Source: Aureococcus anophagefferens
Lineage: Eukaryota; Sar; Pelagophyceae; Pelagomonadales; Pelagomonadaceae
Direction of reading: 5' to 3'
Assembly (NCBI RefSeq): GCF_000186865.1
Contig: NW_008705615.1
Coordinates: 26,729-47,612 of the forward strand
DNA: 20,884 nt
The notes beneath the pieces are model-generated. The model saw only the letters and a list, made by a program, of their open reading frames with translations. It did not search any database and was not told the origin of the DNA. The translations under genes were made by a program, and so were the position numbers. Each line of letters begins with the position of its first letter. Positions within the stretch are counted from its first letter, which is position 1. This document shows, piece by piece, positions 1 through 9,480 of this stretch.

Positions 1-28
1 TCCATCCGGCACTTATAGTAGGTCCTAC

Positions 29-1420
29 CTACGAAGCGACCTTAGCCTTGGCGAGCTTCGCGCGGCGGGCCGCGCGAGGGAGGTCGGGGGGCGGCATCAC
101 GGGGGCCCAAAACTCAGCGACTGTTTTCGTGGGGGAGTAGAGGACATCCACAGAAGATGGCTTCGCCTTCTTTGGCTGGTGTTTGTTCCCCGAGGGTGAG
201 GCCGGAGGCGTACGTCTAGAACCAACAGCAGAAGATTTCACAAGCGACTGCAGTTGTTCAAATGGCAAATCAACCCAATGCGTAGCTAGTGATAGAATCC
301 GCGCATCAGCATCGTATTTCAGACACAAAGACGGAAGCTTCGGACGTCTACAAGACTTCGCTTTAACAGGTTCAAGACCCAACTCCAGTGCAAGAGCCTG
401 GAGATGTTCTTCATCTGCATCGCCAACAGCTGACACCATCTCCACAATAGCTCTCACGCATTCGAGCGGAGCATACGGATGGCTCTGTTCGGACATTGAT
501 GCAGCTTGTCTCTGCAAGGTCTGAGAGCAAAACACATTCCAGTAGTTGCCCAGGAATAGACTCACATGCTTAAACCCAGGAGCCCGGTCCACCTTGATAG
601 CTGAAAAAGTCGATTTGCTTGTTACCCGATGCAATGCTGGCCTGTAAGTGTCACTCAAGTAACCGTTTACGCTCCTGGGTGCGCTGAAATGTCGGATTCC
701 ACCGCCACTGAAACCAGTCTCGATCATGGCCCATGTCTGCTGATCAACACCTGGGATGATCTCGCTGTTGCAGCACCCCGGTTTTGTTTTTCCAAGCAAT
801 CCGGTGATCCTCGTTCGAAGCATGGTCCGCAGTAGCCACTGCTTTGAAGTGAAGCTCTCATACAGCAAGTCTTCCCCATTCTTGTCCTTGCCCAGCTGCG
901 GATCAGTCTCAGGGAACGTAGAAAAGTTATGGCTTTGCCCTTCCATCGAAGATAATGAGCCATCGGGCATCTGCTGATGACTCATGACGTAGACGTGCTC
1001 CATGCCATGCAGCAGCACCAACTTGTCACAAGCATCATCTATCGGCCACACAACTGCCACACCTAGCACGCAGTCGACAGGATACCAAGACGCGTCTGAG
1101 CAAAGCACGACTTCTTTTAAGCCAGCGGTTAAAGCCCGCTGCCTGACATTCATGGAGCTCGTCGGGAATTTCTTGTCATCATCTCCCACAACAGAACACC
1201 ACTGGGCTAGAAAAAACTCACCGGTGTGACCATCCTGAGCAAACTTCTCGCGTTCGTCTTGAGGCAGCTGAGCGTGCTGCCGAACGTCGACAATGCGGGA
1301 GAGGAAAGACTTACCCTTCGCCTTGCCCGTGTAGACGAACTCGCCTGTGAGCAACAAACACTTGAGCTCTGCACTGCGAACTACCTTGCCATACGGGCTC
1401 GTGCCCGGCACTGGGTTCAT
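29..1420 (-). CDS. BAH-like domain protein, probably nuclear
   Basis: An uninterrupted reading frame of 463 codons starts at the ATG at 1418-1420 and ends at TAG 29-31. The frame stays open for 33 codons further upstream with no other ATG, so this ATG was chosen. Residues about 23-125 resemble a bromo-adjacent homology (BAH) domain: a GEFVYTGKAKGKSF strand region, FLSRIVDV, EFFLAQWCSVV, then KEVVLCSDASWYPVDCVLG, which matches the family pattern of a 'V..Sd..d.vPv..I.G' strand pair. BAH domains bind nucleosomes or partner proteins in chromatin. The C-terminal 80 residues are basic and Pro/Ser-rich, with nuclear-localisation-like clusters (QPKKAKP, RRAKLAKAK). It diverges from the decayed PKS that begins about 200 bases away. 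The gene is clearly coding. The BAH assignment rests on pattern recognition only, and it could instead be a domain carried by a mobile-element protein. Confidence 0.62.
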   Translation of the reverse strand: MNPVPGTSPYGKVVRSAELKCLLLTGEFVYTGKAKGKSFLSRIVDVRQHAQLPQDEREKFAQDGHTGEFFLAQWCSVVGDDDKKFPTSSMNVRQRALTAGLKEVVLCSDASWYPVDCVLGVAVVWPIDDACDKLVLLHGMEHVYVMSHQQMPDGSLSSMEGQSHNFSTFPETDPQLGKDKNGEDLLYESFTSKQWLLRTMLRTRITGLLGKTKPGCCNSEIIPGVDQQTWAMIETGFSGGGIRHFSAPRSVNGYLSDTYRPALHRVTSKSTFSAIKVDRAPGFKHVSLFLGNYWNVFCSQTLQRQAASMSEQSHPYAPLECVRAIVEMVSAVGDADEEHLQALALELGLEPVKAKSCRRPKLPSLCLKYDADARILSLATHWVDLPFEQLQSLVKSSAVGSRRTPPASPSGNKHQPKKAKPSSVDVLYSPTKTVAEFWAPVMPPPDLPRAARRAKLAKAKVAS

Positions 1421-1622
1421 GCGCAGCGATGACAAACGTGATTCCCGGTACAATTTCAGGGCTGCGCTCGGCCAAGATATGCCAGGGCCGCTCGGATACC
1501 TAGCCAAGTTTTGTAAGGATTAGTTCGAAAAGCTCGGAGAGAGCAATGGATGAAAGTCCATAGTTGTAAAAATCCTCTATTAAAGTTCAGAATATAAACT
1601 TATCAATTCATCCAATTTTTAG

Positions 1623-2240
1623 AGGAACTGGACTTATCGAAACCTCCTGGAGACTATTAAGAAAAATGGACACATAGGAGGAATCCCGGTCCCCGCCTCA
1701 TTTGTTCTCCTCATTCCGGAAGCGACCCGACTCGAGACGGAGCAACTGGTTGTGAAAGAACTGCCTGCTACCCACGATCCTCCAGGGCTGGACGGCCTAC
1801 AAACGATGCACAATGCGACGAAGAAGACTGAAGGATCGTTCTTCAAACCAGTGAACATCTCTCTGCATCCCTCGTCGAGAGTTTTCATCGTCGGCAGCGA
1901 TGGCGTCGCTGCAATGGCAGCTTATTTGGCCTCCGTCCTCATGGCGTAGATACTGGTCGGAGATTTACCCGAGTGCAGAAGCCCGAGTGCTATTAGCGAC
2001 GAGCTCAGCTCTTTCACAGATAGCACGAATATCCTGGTCGGTCTCCGTGAGCCAGGCGCCCGCTTGTTGACTCATATACTGTCAACGCAGCTAATATCGA
2101 GCTTGGCCTTTTATGCGTGTGTTTGCGAAAGTTTTCACGTCGTGAGAGGGCTCCCAGCCTACAGTACAGTCGAGCAGCTGTGCGACGCGATTCGGATTTT
2201 TTTTCGAACATCTTTTCGAAGCAGAAATCTCGAGGAGCTC
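1623..2240 (+). other. PKS N-terminal segment, Rossmann-like
   Basis: This reading frame is continuous into the FMO domain apart from the TAG at 1947-1949. The segment SSRVFIVGSDGVAAMAAYLA followed, across the stop, by ILVGDL has a beta-alpha-beta nucleotide-binding look (VxIxGxxGVxxMA). It could be the remains of a reductase (KR or ER-like) or of another oxidoreductase. The family is not recognisable with certainty. It begins right after CCAATTTTTAG, which resembles the acceptor of the intron at 8548-8593. Confidence 0.4.
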
Positions 2241-3777
2241 CCGTCAAAATCTGCGTTTGCGATCGTGGGGAGCGGTATTACGGGGCTCATTGTGGCGCGC
2301 AGGATAGTCTCCGAAGGGCACCAGTGCGTCCTCCTTGAAAAGGCGAACGCATGTGGGGGTGTCTGGCACTCGCAAGCCAACATATCATCGAGAGTGAACA
2401 CCTCGGAAGCGGCTTATCGCGCAGTTGATCGCGGAGGTGTCGTCAATTTCGATCACAGCCCAACTTTCTAAATTTTGAATGATCTCTCACTTCTGACCTC
2501 AGCATATCTTGCATGGCGGATCAAATTTAAGACAACCGCGATTGGGATTCGTTCGTGCCGGAAGATCTGACATGCAATATTCTACTCCACTCCTGACAAA
2601 CATGCCACCATCGAAGCAACAAGAGTACTGGCCGGTGTGAATCGTCGCTTGGGAGCTACGCGCAAACTCTCATTTCCAGACGAAGACGACTATCATGGAA
2701 AAACATATTACGGAGTTTGCGGCGATTCTTCGCGTGTTCATTTCCCTCAGCTGGTGATCCTCATCGTCGGTGCGGGCGCATTTGCCACGGAAAATGCGCG
2801 AACGGCTGTCGAGTGCGGTGCGGAAAGAATTTCGGTCCTTTAGCGACGGCGTGGTGCTGTGAGCCCTTTGATCGTGGACTATCTCAACTTTGTGCGTCCA
2901 TACGACGAAGGATACAGCCACGCAAAGTTCGGTTCTCAAGTGATTTTCTCAGCCTGGGACGCTGTCTTCGACCTTTCTGGGGCAAAGAAGCCGGAGTGCT
3001 GGCGATAGGGGTGAATTTCGCCGATCGGGCACACGCTATCAGTTTCGGATATCTGGTTCGTCGCACATTATTACGGCCTCCTCACGACAGTTCTGGGCGA
3101 GATTTCTAATGTGGGCAAAAGCCACGTCGCTACGGCGGACGACGGAGTTGTGATTTGATGTGACGTAATAGTCAAGTGCGCCGGGTACTGGAAAAACGAA
3201 TTCGTGAGGCGACTGCTTGGAAGTAACTCGATCTACTCCAACAATTTTGTGCGAAGTAACTTGATTTATCAAGCCGAACAAATCTTGGACGATGCTGGTG
3301 GCTTTCAAACGCCGTTTGGTTCGAGTTACTTGGAGGCTGTCGCTTTTCAAGTGCTCATGTTCGCGCACTGTGGGTGGATGGGTTAGGGACTGCGTCACGA
3401 CCTTATCGATGCGCCCATTTCTCGCATGTCCGTCGAATTGGTGCGCACGCTCAGAGCAACCGTCACTTGCCAGTGCGGCGAAAAAACGTATGATTCATCG
3501 CAGTTTGAACTATCATCGTCGATTCCTGCCAGATCAATTCGTATTCGAGAATGCGCACAAGTGGTACGACCTGGTGGCGCTTTGCGAATCGCGAGCGAAT
3601 CGGGTTGGTCACGTGCAGCCTGCCTACCCGTTTATGACGCTGTGCGAGAAAGTGGCCAGCGAGTGGCTCGATGAAGATCTAGCAATCGGGAGCATCGCGA
3701 GCCTTGGCGAAGATTTGATAGTGACGAGACTGAGCCAGTGGGTGGTACGGGCATCGCAGTCGGGGAGCTCCATCTAG
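2241..3777 (+). other. Flavin-dependent monooxygenase (FMO) domain in the PKS
   Basis: FMOs use FAD and NADPH to oxygenate heteroatoms or ketones (Baeyer-Villiger type). The FAD-binding fingerprint is plain: AFAIVGSGITGLIVARRI (GxGxxG) at about 2250-2305, then LLEKANACGGVWHSQA (the LE.....GG.W motif). A second dinucleotide fingerprint, VILIVGAGAFATENARTA, lies near 2757-2815 and is followed across TAG 2841 by RRRGAVSPLIVDYLNFVRP. The later piece ends in the D...V.CAGYW-type strand (DVIVKCAGYWKNEF, about 3160-3205). The stops at 2469, 2568, 2841, 3006, 3012, 3156 and 3384 all fall in one frame. Near the A6 run at 3480-3485 the reading moves by one base, and WYDLVALCESRANRVGH continues in the new frame. 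It sits directly upstream of the first ACP, so it would have acted on a carrier-bound intermediate. Confidence 0.8.
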
Positions 3778-3789
3778 AGCGTCGCAGGC

Positions 3790-4017
3790 GCAGAAGGAGG
3801 CGTGGATGACGTCCTCGAACATCTCACAATACTTGCGTTTCAGCTTCTCGGCACCGCAATCTCGACGAAAGAACCCCTCATGAACGCTGGGCTGGACTCT
3901 TTGGCGGGCATTCAATTTGTACAAGCCGCCACTGAACATTTCTGCTGAGAGTTTCCGTCTACGTTGATCTTCGACCACCCGACGCTTTGGGCTGTGGCCG
4001 ATTTCTTTCATTCGTAG
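3790..4017 (+). other. ACP1 (acyl carrier protein domain of the PKS)
   Basis: This is a carrier domain that would hold the growing chain on a phosphopantetheine arm. The signature LMNAGLDSLAGIQF contains the attachment serine (codon TCT 3898-3900). The usual end motif STLIFDHPTLWAVADFF follows. One TGA (3946-3948) lies between the serine and the FDHPT motif, and TAG 4015-4017 ends the domain. It is first of a tandem trio in the same reading frame. Confidence 0.85.
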
Positions 4018-4049
4018 ACCCAGTCTCGATCACAGTATGCTTGTCAAGA

Positions 4050-4263
4050 CACGATGGATTTTCTTGTACGGCTCAGCTTCACGCTTCTGGGCACTACACT
4101 CTCAGCGTACGATCCACTTTATGACTCGGGGTTGGATTCCCTGCTTGCGCTGTAGTTTTCTGCGTCGGTGTCAGAAGAATTCGCGGTCGATATACCTACT
4201 ACTCTTATCTTTGACCACCCGACCCTTAGTTCTGTTTCTCACCACTTGGTTTCGGCGATGAGC
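4050..4263 (+). other. ACP2 of the PKS
   Basis: The second carrier domain is in the same frame as ACP1. PLYDSGLDSLLAL carries the attachment serine (TCC 4138-4140), and TTLIFDHPTLSSVSHHL closes the domain. A TAG at 4153-4155 comes five codons after the serine, where ACP1 has an ordinary residue. The linker from ACP1 is only about 15 codons. Confidence 0.85.
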
Positions 4264-4296
4264 GGGTGCGACGATCATGGCGTCGCATCGCTTCTT

Positions 4297-4490
4297 TGAA
4301 ACGCGGTCCTGGAATTTGTTGGAACTCTCGTTTGCAGGGACTCTCCTCTGGTGGAAGCAGGGCTAGATTCACTAGCCATCAGTTTGGTCGCCCGGTGACT
4401 TTCAGCAGCTTTCAGCACGGAGTTTCATTCTACTCTTATAGTCGACTATCCAACTCTAGACGCCATTTCAAATTATTTGCGCAGCGCGTC
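4297..4490 (+). other. ACP3 of the PKS
   Basis: The third tandem carrier domain is again in the same frame. PLVEAGLDSLAISLV holds the serine (TCA 4369-4371), and STLIVDYPTLDAISNYL is a slightly diverged form of the FDHPT end motif. TGA codons occur at 4297 (entry) and 4396. It leads directly into KS1. Confidence 0.82.
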
Positions 4491-4499
4491 CGTCTCTAG

Positions 4500-5760
4500 A
4501 GCCACCCTCTTTGCATGTGGATCGCGAGCATTCGAAGCAATAGTAGTGACACAGGTCGCCTTTCAAGTACCAAAGCTTCGCGCGTTCAGTGGACTGCGGG
4601 AGTTTTTACATAATCGACTCAGTACTCCATCTTGGGTGCCCATCTTGCGGTGGGAGGCGTGCCAGTCTCAACATCCACCTGGAGCAACATACGGTGCATT
4701 CTTGCTACAGGTGCTAGCCGACGGCGGCGGGGCATTTTAAATGCCGCGGAGCTTTGCTTCAACGCAAGATCCGCAGAATATACTATTGCTCGAAGGCGCA
4801 GCGCAGTGTCTCGCGGGCTCTACAAATACCGCCGTCTACGTCGCCATGTTGACGCAGCCAGTCGAAGGGGTCGTTACCTCAAATAGCTGATACTCGCCCA
4901 CTCATGCAAATATTTCTTCTGGAATAGTCTCCTACACACTCGGCCTGATCGGAGCCTGCGCAACGGTGGATACGGCCTGCTCGACGCAGCTTGTAGCCAT
5001 TCACCTGGCTCGGGCGGAGATTGTGCTGAGCACATCCCCGCAGGCCCTTGCGCAAGGGGTCGGACTTCTAGGGCCCGCATGGAGTTCTAGATTTGCCAGC
5101 CTTGGGATGCTTTCAGCACTGGGGCGCTGCCATAGTTTCGATCGCCAAGGGGACGGTTACGCCCGAGCTGACGGCGCTGCTTGCTTTTTGCTTGCTGAAT
5201 CACAACCGACGTGCGATTCTCCAGAGTTTTCGGTGACCGCTACCGCGGTGCAAAGTGATGGTCCGAGTGCTAGCCTCTCTGCTCCTAACGGCTCTGCTCA
5301 ACGGAGATTGATTATGCTCGTCCAACCGCGTCAGACTTTTCTTACACCAACAGTGCCCGTAGAGTGTCATGGAACTGGCACCCTGCTTGGCGATCCAATT
5401 GAGATCGGAGCAGTGGCTTCGGCATTGTGCTCTTCCTCTCTAGTAATTCAGGTCTGTTGTTCGTCATTCAAGTCTCAAATGGGGCATTTGGAAGCGACCG
5501 CCTCCGGAGGGGGGCTATTGTGCGCATTTATGTCGGCCTTAGAGTCCAATAACACGCCATCAAATGCCTAACTACACATTCTGAACCCGCATCTTGCCTC
5601 CCTGCTCGGAGCTAATGCGTTACATATTCCAGCGCAGGACGTTCTCGTGATCAAGGGTGCTGCGCCAGCCCCAGTGCAGTGTCGTTTAAGCTCGTTTGGC
5701 GCAAGTGGCACGATAGCTCACGCATTGCTCGGCTATGGTGATTACCTTTTCATGACAGAG
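4500..5760 (+). other. KS1 (ketosynthase domain of the PKS)
   Basis: KS domains catalyse decarboxylative Claisen condensation. The N-terminal part shows AFQVPKLRAF and SWVPILRWEA (the vP..RW motif). DPQNILLLEGAAQ matches the MDPQ.R..LE motif near 4768. The active-site loop is VDTACSTQLVAIHLA with the nucleophile Cys at TGC 4978-4980. The first His is in VECHGTGTLLGDPIEIG (CAT 5368-5370) and the second in FKSQMGHLEA (CAT 5485-5487). The C-terminal motif SSFGASGTIAHALL ends near 5730. The Cys-His-His triad is intact, yet stops occur at 4738, 4888 and 5569. No acyltransferase follows. The GDPIE site carries no intron here, unlike in KS2. Confidence 0.9.
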
Positions 5761-5879
5761 CCCGCCTCTGCCGCGGAGCTGGAGTTATTTTTCCCAGATG
5801 CCGGGCCTTCTTCACACTTTCGTCTTCAAGAGGCCCCCAGTTGCATCCAGGAGACGTTTCACTTGTATCTAATAGACGT

Positions 5880-6240
5880 GTTGTGACCAGCCTCTCGTGA
5901 GCAAATGTGTGTTGTGCAGAGCGCCCCGCTGGTTGCATATTAGGCGTTGGCTGATCACATCATCAGCCAAAAGTTTTTGTTTCCTGGTGTGGGCTACTAG
6001 GAGATGGCTCTCGCATGCACATTTGGAGGTCAAGCAATTAGATGACTGCATCTGTTGAGTGTCACGATCGCACGTCCTTGCATAGTCTCTCGGTGATAGA
6101 AGGACCACGCCGATCATGTCATGCAGTATGCACTTGCTACTACGTCGGGTTCGTATCACGTAGCCAGTCGATCCTGCTCACGTCAAGATTTCGTGACTCA
6201 CGTCAGTGGCATCAACGTGACCAGCGAAGCAACGTCACAG
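5880..6240 (+). other. DH1 (dehydratase domain of the PKS)
   Basis: DH domains remove water from beta-hydroxyacyl chains by a double hot-dog fold. The first hot-dog motif ALADHIISQKFLFPGVGY carries the catalytic His (CAC 5956-5958). It is followed by TAG 5998 and EMALAC, where DH2 reads GVGYMELVL without a stop. Further on, GSYHVASRS...FVTHVSG matches the G.f.i.S...f..H..G strand pair of the family. The second half with the catalytic Asp cannot be placed with confidence. It starts about 200 bases after the KS1 end motif. Confidence 0.72.
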
Positions 6241-7035
6241 ATCGTAGCAGCAAGTCAGCCAGACTCGCGGATGACACGGGTTGTCAAAGCGTACCTATCC
6301 GCGCCAATTGGAGATGGATACTCCACGCAACGACAACCAAGCTTGGCGTAGTCGCGCATTGCCATTGATCCATCTTTCGGACATGTCTTCAGCTTTGCCA
6401 ACCTAAATCACAGTCATGGAAATGGGAAAGTAAGATGGCGTCTTCTCCAGTGAGAGGTCAAGGTCGAGTACGGTTGAACCGTGCCATCGGGGATTTATAG
6501 TGGTGACTGCTCTGCCTGAACTGCGCATGCAATCAAGCACAGACGCGCAAAGAGGGAATGATAGTTGAGATTTTAGGATGCTCCTGGAGCTCAGATATTT
6601 CTCGCATGATTTGTCTTCACAGACCCGCACTGCTTCTCTCGCGCTCCTCGCCCAGCCAAAAGGAGCATCCTGGGTTTGCTCGGCGCTCATTTGTGCTTTA
6701 GCCAATTTTACACGTCGCCAGTATGTGCCTTATTTCGTGATAGTGATCGAGTGCACGCGCACGTGGTGGAATGATATGCCGCGAAAACACCTTGGCATGT
6801 GACAGCGCGAACGCGCCATCGTGACTAAAACTCGAGACTCTGCAAAGGTCACTCTTCATCGGCAAAGTAGTCCTGAACCCCGTGTGAGCACAGGAAAAAT
6901 ACTCAGAGTTTTCTCATGATAGTAGAACCGCAAATTGTTCCAGTCAAGAGGATTTTCCCGCTATCGACTCGAGTACTCGAGTGAAATGTGTGTGATCTCA
7001 CCGTGCGACCAGCACAGTGACCCCTATGCGCGGGT
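6241..7035 (+). other. Unreadable PKS stretch between DH1 and ACP4
   Basis: About 800 bases lie where the DH second half and perhaps a ketoreductase would be expected. In frame 1 the stops are dense between about 6455 and 7020, and no GxGxxG or Ser-Tyr ketoreductase motif could be read in any forward frame. Fragments such as IDPSFGHVFSFA near 6360 may belong to the end of DH1. It is the most eroded part of the pseudogene. Confidence 0.4.
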
Positions 7036-7280
7036 GGTGGTGAAGTAGACACACTGATCGCCATGGTCTCTGAAGCGGTCGGAACGATAGTCGACACGAA
7101 CGCTCCTCTGATGGCTGCTGGCTTCGATTCACTCTCTGCGAGTGAATTTGGTGGCAACCTGGGCATTCAATTTAGTTCCGAGCTGCCTTCAACCCTTTTG
7201 TTCGACCACCCGACTATAAATGCGCTCTCTGGTTTCCTTTCGCCTGTTTCTCCTATAAGGGAATTAAGCCTGGGGCTTTG
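7036..7280 (+). other. ACP4 of the PKS
   Basis: This carrier domain is in frame 1. APLMAAGFDSLSASEF has the attachment serine (TCA 7129-7131), with Phe in place of the Leu seen in the other GLDSL motifs. ELPSTLLFDHPTINALSGF closes it. It is free of stops from 7063 to its TGA at 7279-7281. Confidence 0.85.
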
Positions 7281-7369
7281 AACACCAGTCTAGTCCAAGC
7301 CAGCTATGCCAATGCCAAGGGGGCAGCCCCCCCTATCAAACTAGACAAGCATTCCGCTGGTGGTCTAAT

Positions 7370-7575
7370 GACTAGTTTGTCAGCTCAACGGAACCGCCGC
7401 AACGCTAAGCGCCCCGCTGATGTCCGTTGGGCTCGATTCCTTGAATGCGACCGAATTGGCACGCTAAATTGGCGAGCACTTCTGCGTGCCTGTCCCGTCG
7501 ACCCTCCTCTTTGATCATCCCAACATCGAAACTCTAGCGTCCTACGTAGCTGAGTCAGGCACTTTCATTGAGGTG
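7370..7575 (+). other. ACP5 of the PKS
   Basis: This is the second member of a tandem pair, in the same frame as ACP4. SAPLMSVGLDSLNATELA contains the serine (TCC 7438-7440), and VPSTLLFDHPNIETLASYV ends the domain. A TAA follows the Arg codon after NATELA. A linker with several stops separates it from ACP4. Confidence 0.83.
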
Positions 7576-7639
7576 ATGCCTGAAAGCTGCGACGTTGATG
7601 ACTCTAGCGTCCGCCGTCAAGTTCACTGGTAAAAATGTG

Positions 7640-8985
7640 ACGAAAATTTGACGTTGTACATATCAGGTGGATTCTCAATGCAGTTACCTTGCCGTTCTCG
7701 CACCCGCTGCTTGGGAACAATTCTTGCGGGGGGTTTGAACGCCAAATTGATCTTACCTATCATTCGCTGTTTTTTTTTCGCAATCGACCATGGCTCTGAA
7801 AAATACGGCGCTTATACTGACTCTGAATTGGCTATGGATGCGAGCTCGTTTGCCATTTCCAAAACTGAGTCAATTCAGATGGATCCTTAAATGATACTAA
7901 TTCTTGAGGTAAGCTCCGCAGCAATTTGTGCTGCGCTTCGAACAAGCTGCCGCGCGCATCTATTAAACCAGCATGTTGGATTTTTTTTGGGAGCCAATGG
8001 TGGGCTTCCCGATGATGCAGGGAAGCATGGCCGGCCCAGAGATGTCTCAGTGTACTCCGCCACCTCGTATTCGCTTGCGGTCGCTTGTGGATGATTGTCT
8101 TACGTGCTTGGTCTCACTGGCCCAAGTCTTTCACTTGACACCGCCTGTTCGGCATCTCTGGTTGCGTTACATATAGGCGTTTTTTCGCTAGTCCTCGACA
8201 AGATACCATACGCTGCAGTTGGTGGAAGTCTGCTACTAGCTTCTATGGTATCTCTTGTTTTCTCTCAAGCAGGAATGCTTTCCGCGCGTGGTCGATGTCA
8301 CACGTTTGACGCTCGAGCAGACGGGTTCTGTCGCGGAGAAGGAGTTGTGACGTTTCTGATGGAGCCACACGAGTCTTCTAATTGAGTTGCTGGCTCGAGC
8401 GTTCAATAGGACGGTCCGAGTGCGAGTCTCACAGCGCCAAATGGTCTTTCCCAAAGGCGCCTGATTGAAGCAGTTAGTGATGACGGCGCAGATGGACGTG
8501 CTCTCGAAGCGCATGGCACGGGTACTGCGCTGGGTGACCCAATCGAGGTATGACGTCCACAAAGAGATGATGACCACATGGGTGAATTTTTAGGTCGGCT
8601 CTGCCATCTGAGCGCTGTGCAACGACTCAAAATTGATACATTGCGATTCTTTGAAGTCGAACATGGGGCACCTGGAAGCATCGGCAGCTATCGCAGGACT
8701 GGCCTCTCTCGTGCTCGTGCCTCTTGACAGGGGGGTGATTGCTGTGAATGCGCAGCTCCAGCTGTCCGTCCAACTCGAGCACGACGTCCACTCGATTCCA
8801 GCTGCGTTAGGTTGAACACGCACGTTTTCTCGATCGTATCGCGATAATTCGAGTTGCCTGTCGAGCTTTCGGCCAAAAAGCAAACATAAAAATCATCAGT
8901 GGGTCGGCTGAGCTCATTTGGGTTCAGCGGGACCATTGCGCACGGGGCGTTTGTTTCCTTGGCGTGCTCGAGGTAGGTCCTGGAG
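7640..8985 (+). other. KS2 (ketosynthase domain of the PKS)
   Basis: This is the second condensing domain. The N-terminal part reads EKYGAYTDSELAMDASSFAI, then QMDP, TAA 7888 and MILILE, where KS1 has DPQNILLLE. The active-site loop is LDTACSASLVALHIG with Cys at TGT 8146-8148. ARGRCHTFDARADGFCRGEG is a textbook KS segment. The first His is in [14 protein letters not shown] (CAT 8512-8514). A 46-nt intron follows, and LKSNMGHLEASAA carries the second His (CAC 8669-8671). RLSSFGFSGTIAHG closes the domain at about 8910-8945. A further frame change between about 8735 and 8815 is unexplained and could be an indel or a second intron. DH2 follows without an acyltransferase. Confidence 0.9.
8548..8593 (+). 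other. 46-nt spliceosomal intron inside KS2
   Basis: GTATGA...GAATTTTTAG interrupts KS2 exactly after the GDPIE codons. Removing it joins GAG to GTC and restores GDPIEVGSA and, in the new frame, KSNMGHLEA. Its length (46, one more than a multiple of three) accounts for the frame change from 1 to 2. Donor, T-rich acceptor and the protein motif on both sides all agree. This is the best evidence that the locus is eukaryotic. Confidence 0.8.
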
Positions 8986-9059
8986 AAGCTTAGTTTGGCT
9001 TCTCTCTATCGTGCTCAGTCGCAGCCTGTTTGTAGCAAGCGGCTGCAAAATCGATGGAC

Positions 9060-9480
9060 TGCTGGAGAGGACCCTAGCGTGCCCCAAAGCCTCCTAGTCA
9101 CAGACGGCTCCCTGTTGCCCTCGACGCAAGCCTATCTCGCGGATCACATGGTTGGAGGAAGCATCCTAGTTCCGGGTGTCGGCTACATGGAGTTGGTCTT
9201 GGGGTCACTCGAGCTGCCAAAGTCACTCACTGGTGTTCGATTTCTGCTGCCGTGCATATTACCAGAGCCTGGCTTGGGCTGATGCGTCCTGTGATGCCGG
9301 AGCCAAATTTCGGGAGCGTTTGCGATTGAAAGTGCGGGGACAACAAGGAGCCAAGAAGCGTTCCAAACGCACTGTGAGGGAAGCTCTCTGTGAGGCCAAA
9401 ACTCTGAGTCGAGTGCTAAAATTACAGGCTATTTTGCGCGAGCACTTCACGATCGCCATTTTACCAACACCTTGCAGTGA
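9060..9480 (+). other. DH2 (dehydratase domain of the PKS)
   Basis: YLADHMVGGSILVPGVGYME (His CAC 9145-9147) is a complete first hot-dog motif and continues into LVLGSLELPKSLTGVRFLLP. After TGA 9280 the frame gives SGAFAIESAG...QTHCEG, matching the G.f.i.S......H..G motif and resembling the same region of DH1. Stops become frequent after 9280. It starts about 180 bases after the KS2 end motif. Confidence 0.75.

Noticed and set aside
5730..5900. A remnant acyltransferase after KS1
   Set aside because: The gap is about 170 bases and no GHSxG motif is present in any forward frame.
6241..7035. A ketoreductase or methyltransferase domain between DH1 and ACP4
   Set aside because: It would be expected from module logic, but no nucleotide-binding or SAM-binding motif could be read, so it is not claimed.
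1947..8611. Reassigned stop codon (altered genetic code) to explain the PKS stops
   Set aside because: TAA, TAG and TGA all occur, at positions where sister domains have different residues (Q, M and others), and the neighbouring intact ORFs of 327-463 codons have none. No single reassignment fits.
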